Source: an uncultured Clostridia bacterium
GTDB lineage: Bacteria; Bacillota; Clostridia; Peptostreptococcales; Anaerovoracaceae
Assembly (NCBI GenBank): GCA_934247125.1
Contig: CAKQIZ010000015.1
Location: forward strand, 1 to 29,121
Length of the DNA stretch: 29,121 nt
Direction of reading: 5' to 3'
Positions within the stretch are counted from its first letter, which is position 1. Each line of letters begins with the position of its first letter. This document shows positions 24,380 to 29,121 of this stretch, in pieces. Below the pieces are notes generated by a model. That model ran no database searches. It saw only the letters and a program-made list of their open reading frames with translations, and was not told the origin of the DNA. The translations under genes and the position numbers were made by a program.

Positions 24380-25741
24380 TTACTCATCGATCTCGATCGG
24401 CTCGAAAACCTCAGGTCCCTGACCGCAGAGCGGGCATTCGAAATCTTCCGGAAGAGTGTCTCCCTCGTAGATGTATCCGCATATAGTGCAGACAAAACCT
24501 TTTTTCTTTCCTCCGGCAGTTCCTGCGTCCTCAGCTGCTTCTCCGCCTGCTGCGATCTCAGCTTCTGCATCAGCTTTCTGCGCAGCGAGCTCTGCTGCGA
24601 GTGCCTTTATCTGAGCTCTGCTCTTGTCGTTGAGTGCCGACAGGATGGTCACGTTGTTCTCAGCTATAGTCAGATCCTTTGAATTCTCGAAAGCCTTGTT
24701 CATAGTCTTGATCGCCATAGGCGCCCATGATCCGTTCTCTATGAAAGCCAGCGTCCTGTTCTGATAATTCCTCTCTGTCAGGTGGTCGATGAACTCCTTC
24801 ATGAACGGGAATATGTCCGAATTGTAAGTAGTAGTCGCCAGTACCAGCCTGTCATATCTGAATGCATCCTCCACAGCCTCGGCCATGTCGCATCTTGCCA
24901 GATCATTCACTACGACAGTCTCCTCGCCCTGCGCTCTGAGCTCCTCTGCCAGCAGCTCAGCCGCAGCCTTTGTATTGCCGTATACCGAAGTGTAGCATAT
25001 GCATACGCCTTCAGTCTCAGGTCTGTAACTCGACCATGTATCGTACAGATCGATGTAGTATCCGAGATTTTCCGTGAGGACAGGTCCATGCAGCGGACAG
25101 ATCACAGAGATATCGAGATCCGCAGCCTTCTTTAGCACGTTCTGCACCTGTGCGCCGTATTTTCCGACGATACCGATATAGTAGCGTCTGGCCTCGCATG
25201 CCCAGTCGTCATCCTCGACATCCAGCGCCCCGAACTTTCCGAATCCGTCTGCCGAAAAGAGTATCTTATCGTGCGGTTCATAAGTCATCATTACCTCAGG
25301 CCAGTGGACCATCGGTGCAAATACGAAAATCAGCTCATGCTCTCCGAGCTTCAGGCTGTCGCCGTCCTTCACATCGAGTCTGTTCTTTATCTCAAGCGTC
25401 GGGAAAAACTGCCCGATCATATTGAATGTCTTCTTGTTGCCTACGATCACTGTTTCCGGATACTTCTCCGCAAATGCCTGGATCGACGCCGAGTGGTCGG
25501 GCTCCATGTGCTGTACCACCAGATAATCCGGTGCTGCACCGTCGAGAGCTTCCTCTATGTTTACCAGCCATTCATCTGTCCTGCTCTTGTCTATCGTATC
25601 GATGACTGCTGTTTTTTCATCCTTTATAACATATGAATTGTACGCCATCCCGTCAGGCACGACATACTGACCCTCGAACAGATCCAAATCATGATCGTTC
25701 GCACCTATATAAAAAACGGTTTCTGTTACTTTGTTTATCAT
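24380..25741 (-). CDS. Flavodiiron protein with C-terminal rubredoxin domain
   Basis: 453 residues from the ATG at 25741 (AAGGGGG upstream; an ATG at 25786 lacks a ribosome site). The N-terminal metallo-beta-lactamase-like domain has the diiron ligands H78xE80xD82H83 (VQHMEPDHS), the His in MVHWPEV, the Asp in SADGFGKFG and the His in CPLHGPVL. A flavodoxin domain follows (CICYTSVYGNTKAAAELLAEEL), then an Ala/Glu linker and a rubredoxin with paired Cys motifs (CTICGYIYEGDTLPEDFECPLCG). It should reduce O2 to water and/or NO to N2O using electrons passed through its own rubredoxin, protecting the anaerobe's cytosol. Fourth gene of the moa operon, 56 bases after the mogA/MOSC stop. Confidence 0.94.
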   Translation of the reverse strand: MINKVTETVFYIGANDHDLDLFEGQYVVPDGMAYNSYVIKDEKTAVIDTIDKSRTDEWLVNIEEALDGAAPDYLVVQHMEPDHSASIQAFAEKYPETVIVGNKKTFNMIGQFFPTLEIKNRLDVKDGDSLKLGEHELIFVFAPMVHWPEVMMTYEPHDKILFSADGFGKFGALDVEDDDWACEARRYYIGIVGKYGAQVQNVLKKAADLDISVICPLHGPVLTENLGYYIDLYDTWSSYRPETEGVCICYTSVYGNTKAAAELLAEELRAQGEETVVVNDLARCDMAEAVEDAFRYDRLVLATTTYNSDIFPFMKEFIDHLTERNYQNRTLAFIENGSWAPMAIKTMNKAFENSKDLTIAENNVTILSALNDKSRAQIKALAAELAAQKADAEAEIAAGGEAAEDAGTAGGKKKGFVCTICGYIYEGDTLPEDFECPLCGQGPEVFEPIEIDE

Positions 25742-25797
25742 GTTACTTTTCCCCCTTGATATTTCTTTACTGTAAATGCAGTGCACGTTTCTGCTTT

Positions 25798-26733
25798 TTA
25801 CTGCATCACCTGTATCCTGTCGCCCGTTTTCACACAGCCGCTTTTCGTTATCCTGACAAAAATGCCTTCTCTCGGCATCACACAGTCACCCGCAAGCTCT
25901 CTTATCGCACATCCGTGATGACATTCCTTGCCGATCTGTGTTACCTCGCCTTCCGCCTCGCCTATCTGCATCTTCGTGCCTACGGGCAGTGTGAACAGCT
26001 CGATCCCTTCCGTCAGTATGTTCTCTGCGAAATCGCCGCTCTTAAGCTGGAAGTTCAGAGCTTTCTGCACCTTGGCAACGCTCTCTGTAGCCAGCAGGCT
26101 CACCTGTCTGTGCCAGTTGCCGGCATGGGCATCGCCTTCGATACCGTGATCGGCTCTCAGGAAAGCCTCTCCTATGTCGTGCTTCTGCTCACCCTTTTTT
26201 TCACTGATGCATACAGCTTTTACAGTGCCGTGCGGCAGATGTATGGCCGCGCAGTCCTCTGACTCTCCGAGCAGGACTTCAACGCCGTGCTTTATCGGCT
26301 TTATCACCGCCTCCAGACACTCCGAGGCCGCCTTGTGGCTTCCCGGCAGGTTTATTATCAGCGTCTGTTTCCTCAGGCCCGCCGCCGCTCTTGAAAGCAT
26401 CCCCATCGGTGTGATCTTCATGCTTTCAGCTCTCATGGCCTCAGGTATGCCGCGCACCTCTCTGTCAACGACTGCGAGCGTCGCTTCCGGAGTGACGTCT
26501 CTCATGGAAAATCCCGTACCTCCGGTCGTTGCCACCAGTGTCACTGCCAGCTCGTCCGCGCATTTTATCAGCTCGCTCTTTATCTGCTCCATATCGTCCG
26601 GGATCATCGTCCTGTACTCTGTCTTCCATCCGTTCTCCTCGAGTATCTTAACTACCGCATCCCCTGCAGTATCCTCTCTGAGACCCTGCGAGCCCTTGTC
26701 GCTCATGGTTATCACCGCTGCTCTGTATTCCAT
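25798..26733 (-). CDS. MogA/MoaB-like protein fused to a MOSC domain
   Basis: 311 residues from the ATG at 26733, right after GGAGGAATT; it overlaps the moaC stop by 22 bases, so translation is probably coupled. Residues 1-160 are the MogA/MoaB fold with ATTGGTGFSMRDVTPEAT and INLPGSHKAASECL, which adenylates molybdopterin. Residues about 165-311 are a MOSC domain: GIEGDAHAGNWHRQVSLL, FAENILTEGIELFTLPVG, and KECHHGCAIRELAGDC with its conserved Cys. MOSC domains bind or handle the finished cofactor and can carry a sulfur atom. The fusion joins molybdopterin activation to cofactor handling and is known in clostridia. moaE, moaD and moeA are not seen here. Confidence 0.92.
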   Translation of the reverse strand: MEYRAAVITMSDKGSQGLREDTAGDAVVKILEENGWKTEYRTMIPDDMEQIKSELIKCADELAVTLVATTGGTGFSMRDVTPEATLAVVDREVRGIPEAMRAESMKITPMGMLSRAAAGLRKQTLIINLPGSHKAASECLEAVIKPIKHGVEVLLGESEDCAAIHLPHGTVKAVCISEKKGEQKHDIGEAFLRADHGIEGDAHAGNWHRQVSLLATESVAKVQKALNFQLKSGDFAENILTEGIELFTLPVGTKMQIGEAEGEVTQIGKECHHGCAIRELAGDCVMPREGIFVRITKSGCVKTGDRIQVMQ

Positions 26734-27215
26734 AATTCCTCCTGTTTGATATCTCCGCTCTTTCCGCCTCTCTTGGAAAGCAGACAGATCCTGTCTATCA
26801 CCATGTCCTTCTGGACTGCCTTGCACATATCGTAAACCGTCAGCGCCGCTGCCGAAACCGCCGTCAGTGCTTCCATCTCGACGCCCGTGACGCCTTTGCA
26901 CCTGACTTCAGCTCTTATTTCCACAGCGAGCTTTTCCCTGTTCAGGCTGAACTTTATGTCTATGCCTGTCAGCATCAGCGGATGACACATCGGAACGATA
27001 TCCGACGTTTTCTTTGCCGCCATTATCCCGGCTATCTGCGCCGTGCCGAGCACATCGCCCTTTTTCATGCCGCCGCACTCTATCAGCCTGAAGGTCTCTT
27101 CGTTCACCAGGACCCTTCCTGCCGCCACAGCAGTACGCTCTGTTTCCGACTTGCTGCCCACGTCGACCATCCTGGCTCTGCCTTCTTCATTGAAATGTGT
27201 AAAATCCGCCGCCAT
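26712..27215 (-). CDS. moaC: Cyclic pyranopterin monophosphate synthase MoaC
   Basis: 167 residues from the ATG at 27215, six bases after GGAGG. The moaA stop (TGA, 27218-27220) is two bases upstream. Family landmarks: ARMVDVGSKSETERTAVAAGRV, KKGDVLGTAQIAGIMAAKKTSDIVPMCHPL, and VRCKGVTGVEMEALTAVSAAALTVYDMCKAV, ending with the active-site KRGGKSGD. It converts the MoaA product to cyclic pyranopterin monophosphate. Adjacent genes are the other Moco steps in order. Confidence 0.96.
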   Translation of the reverse strand: MAADFTHFNEEGRARMVDVGSKSETERTAVAAGRVLVNEETFRLIECGGMKKGDVLGTAQIAGIMAAKKTSDIVPMCHPLMLTGIDIKFSLNREKLAVEIRAEVRCKGVTGVEMEALTAVSAAALTVYDMCKAVQKDMVIDRICLLSKRGGKSGDIKQEELWNTEQR

Positions 27216-27217
27216 CG

Positions 27218-28171
27218 TCAACCTCCTATACTGTTCATGTTCCGGCCCGCGTGGCTCGGATTGTCCGCATCGAGTGCATCTCTCATCTCAGGTTTCTGCA
27301 GCACTGCTTTTTTCATCACTTCCGTCATCTCATCCAGCTGCAGCCCTTTTATACAAATCTCTGCATCCGAGTGCAGACATGGCTTCAGCATGCCGTCGGA
27401 AGTAAGTCTTATCTTGTTGCAGTCCCCGCAGAACTCGCAGCTTATCGGTCGTATCAGTCCTACCCTGCCCTTTGCACCTGGCAGCCTGTAAAGCACGGCC
27501 ACTCCTTCGCTGTGCTCGAGCGGCTCCAGCTCCGGCACCTTTGAAAGCACCTGCTGACAGCTGATAAATCCGCTCCTGTCAAAATCCATGCCGCCGCCTA
27601 TAGGCATCAGCTCTATGAATCTGACCTCTATCGGTCTGTCGACGGTGAGCTTTACGAAATCTTCGATCTCATCATCATTGAACCCGCCCATCAGCACGTT
27701 GTTTATCTTTATATTGTCGAACCCGGCTTCGAATGCCGCATCGATCCCGGCCAGAGCTTCACTGAGCTCTCCCACCCTGGTTATCTCTCTGTACTTGTCC
27801 GGATCCAGCGTGTCCAGGCTTATGTTCACCCTGCTGACCCCCGCTTCGCGCAGCTCCTTTCCGAACTTGGGAAGCAGCGTCCCGTTAGTGGTTATACAGA
27901 GTTCTTCGACGCCTTCTATCGCCGAGATCGCACTGCAAAGCCTGACGATCCCCTTTTTTACAAGAGGTTCCCCGCCAGTTATCCTGATCTTCTTTATCCC
28001 GAGTGAAACTGCCGCCTTCACTGCATCGATCGTCTCTTCAGCGGTCATCATTTCTTCATGAGCGCGCTTGACGATCCCTTCCTCGGGCATGCAGTATCTG
28101 CATCTGAGATTACAAAGTTCCGTGACAGATATCCGCATATAATCTATCACTCTGCCATAATTATCTATCAT
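27218..28171 (-). CDS. moaA: GTP 3',8-cyclase MoaA (radical SAM)
   Basis: 317 residues from the ATG at 28171. A longer frame runs to 28231, but the mapped extended -10 promoter (28200-28208) would put that start upstream of transcription. Radical SAM motif C20xxxC24xxC27 in CNLRCRYCMP; TGGEP; second cluster CEFCGDCNKIRLTSDGMLKPCLHSD; the C-terminal double Gly (NSIGG) required by MoaA is present. It starts molybdopterin synthesis from GTP. The ribosome site is weak (GGAG 13 bases away). It heads the five-gene operon moaA-moaC-mogA/MOSC-flavodiiron-nfo. Confidence 0.95.
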   Translation of the reverse strand: MIDNYGRVIDYMRISVTELCNLRCRYCMPEEGIVKRAHEEMMTAEETIDAVKAAVSLGIKKIRITGGEPLVKKGIVRLCSAISAIEGVEELCITTNGTLLPKFGKELREAGVSRVNISLDTLDPDKYREITRVGELSEALAGIDAAFEAGFDNIKINNVLMGGFNDDEIEDFVKLTVDRPIEVRFIELMPIGGGMDFDRSGFISCQQVLSKVPELEPLEHSEGVAVLYRLPGAKGRVGLIRPISCEFCGDCNKIRLTSDGMLKPCLHSDAEICIKGLQLDEMTEVMKKAVLQKPEMRDALDADNPSHAGRNMNSIGG

Positions 28172-28199
28172 AAAAATATGTTGTCTCCATTCCATCATA

Positions 28200-28228
28200 A
28201 TTATATCAGAAAAGCAAGTGATAGTCAG
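28200..28228 (-). promoter_or_regulatory. Promoter of the moa-flavodiiron-nfo operon
   Basis: Minus strand: weak -35 CTGACT (28223-28228), a 17-bp spacer, TGa and TATAAT (28200-28205), an extended -10 element. It implies a leader of only about 25 bases, too short for a Moco riboswitch. Confidence 0.6.
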
Positions 28229-28303
28229 CAAATGTTTTGTTGTTGAGATTGTTTTCCGGTAAATAACAGAAGATAAGAAAGGTGAGTATATTTCAGATAT
28301 TAG

Positions 28304-28332
28304 TTGACGCTAACCCTCGGGCATGTTATGCT
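28304..28332 (+). promoter_or_regulatory. Promoter of the right-edge surface protein gene
   Basis: TTGACG (28304-28309), a 17-bp spacer and TATGCT (28327-28332) preceded by TGt (extended -10). It points into the gene starting at 28406. Confidence 0.65.
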
Positions 28333-28346
28333 GATGTTATTTAAAA

Positions 28347-28359
28347 CTAACTTAGTTAG
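28347..28359. promoter_or_regulatory. Short palindrome in the surface protein leader
   Basis: CTAAC-TTA-GTTAG, 13 bp, located 15-27 bases after the -10 of the promoter, where a repressor would block early elongation. A related GCTAAC lies just after the -35. Possible operator, unproven. Confidence 0.35.
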
Positions 28360-28405
28360 CTCTCGTTAACTTTTGCAGGGCCATTTAGTAGAGAGGAGAT
28401 TAATA

Positions 28406-29121
28406 TTGAAAAAAAACAAACACAAATTTATGGCGTTCCTGTTGTCAGCCATGATGCTGATCACAGGGGCCGCAATGGGGACAGTTCCTGCTGCCGCAGC
28501 GGAAAAGGCGCCGCCGGACAAGATCGCAAGCTGCACAACAGCAGGCATCAGCAAAGGATTTGCGATCACATTCAACACGAATGACGAAGACTGGTTTCAG
28601 GCGATTTCTTCCGTTCAGGTCGCCGGCACCTCATATAAAAAAGCCAGCGGTTTTTGGGATTTTGAGGACACCGGTTCCAACTACCGTTTACTGCCGACTG
28701 ACAGGCAGATCCGTATCGGGGAAGGCTTCAGTGATACTACAGCTACCTGCGTCATCTCTGCAGACGGCTACAGCGATCTGACGCTGACGCTGGACAAATC
28801 AAAGCATACAGCAACGGTCGCGACCGCCGAAACTGCACAGACATATAAGATCACGACGGCAGCTACAGCACACGGCACCGTGACTGTCGACCAGACATCC
28901 GCAAAAAAAGGTGATACCGTCACGATCACAGCAGTACCGGATACCGGATACACGCTGAAGTCGCTCATAGCTACGGACAGCAGCGGAAAAAACATTTCCA
29001 TCAAGGATTCCAAGTTTCAGATGCCGGCTTCTGATGTGACGATCAATGCTGTATTTGAAAAAAAGGCTGCCGATGCAGAAAAAGAGATCTCGATCGGTGA
29101 TATCTCAGTCACGAAAGACTC
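28406..29121 (+). CDS. Secreted surface protein with Shr-like HID domain and InlB-type repeat, 3' end off window
   Basis: The frame is open from a TTG at 28406, seven bases after GGAG, to the right edge (238 codons). It begins with Lys/Asn and a hydrophobic core ending in PAAAAE, a signal peptide of about 33 residues. Residues about 45-135 (GFAITFNTNDEDWFQAISSVQVAGTSY, then DGYSDLTLTLD) resemble the DUF1533 / Shr-like haemoglobin-interacting domain found in large Gram-positive surface proteins. Next comes a divergent InlB B-type bacterial repeat (about 145-215: YKITTAATAHGTVTVDQTSAKKGDTVTITAVPDTGYTLKSL). Ligand and wall-anchoring mode cannot be seen because the C-terminus lies outside. It has its own promoter, divergent from moaA. 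Confidence 0.85.
   Translation, partial: MKKNKHKFMAFLLSAMMLITGAAMGTVPAAAAEKAPPDKIASCTTAGISKGFAITFNTNDEDWFQAISSVQVAGTSYKKASGFWDFEDTGSNYRLLPTDRQIRIGEGFSDTTATCVISADGYSDLTLTLDKSKHTATVATAETAQTYKITTAATAHGTVTVDQTSAKKGDTVTITAVPDTGYTLKSLIATDSSGKNISIKDSKFQMPASDVTINAVFEKKAADAEKEISIGDISVTKD

Noticed and set aside
28172..28300. Moco riboswitch upstream of moaA
   Set aside because: The promoter leaves a leader of only about 25 bases, and no long structured leader is present.

Overview
The window looks like chromosome from an anaerobic, Gram-positive clostridium-type bacterium. Base composition is close to balanced by eye. Evidence for this placement: strong AGGAGG ribosome sites, several TTG starts, extended -10 promoters, an [FeFe]-hydrogenase of the electron-bifurcating type, a rubredoxin-fused flavodiiron protein, and a surface protein with an SPxTG sortase signal. 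A family such as Anaerovoracaceae would fit, but that is inference. I recognised no IS element, prophage, CRISPR array, tRNA or rRNA. Gene density is high and most of the content is core or housekeeping.

Layout. 1-894 (-): an edge-truncated ABC substrate-binding lipoprotein. 1110-4548: an AMP-forming acyl ligase (+) converging on an MBOAT O-acyltransferase and an acyl carrier protein (both -). This is a Dlt-like acylation set without a DltD. 4701-7187: a divergent redox module. To the left lie a NimA-like flavin split-barrel protein and a DUF4491 membrane protein. To the right lie a truncated MocR/GntR DNA-binding domain, a flavin reductase and a second NimA-like protein. An 11-bp direct repeat sits in the middle. 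7396-8316 (-): an EamA-type exporter whose promoter has a 19-bp spacer filled by a MerR-type dyad. 8624-11278 (-): a large BspA-like leucine-rich-repeat surface protein. 11279-12083: about 800 bp without a convincing gene, holding a phased array of WTACCAA/TTGGTAW dyads at 73-74 bp intervals.

12144-13124 (+): birA. 13331-17427 (+): a three-gene bifurcating hydrogenase operon (NuoE-like, NuoF-like, HydA), which couples NADH and reduced ferredoxin to H2. It is closed by a bidirectional terminator shared with a tandem DUF6506 protein (-). 18364-21845 (+): an FHA-FtsW/RodA fusion overlapping a PbpA-type transpeptidase, forming an elongation or septation peptidoglycan synthase pair. 21922-23415 (+): a TSCPD-domain protein and a cation-diffusion-facilitator transporter.

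23428-28171 (-): one five-gene operon, moaA-moaC-mogA/MOSC-flavodiiron/rubredoxin-nfo. It joins molybdopterin synthesis and sulfur/cofactor handling with O2/NO detoxification and base-excision repair. 28406-29121 (+): the start of a secreted protein with an Shr-like haem/haemoglobin-interacting type domain and an InlB-type repeat, running off the right edge.

Functions were assigned by reading motifs, without database searches. Promoters and operators are pattern matches only.
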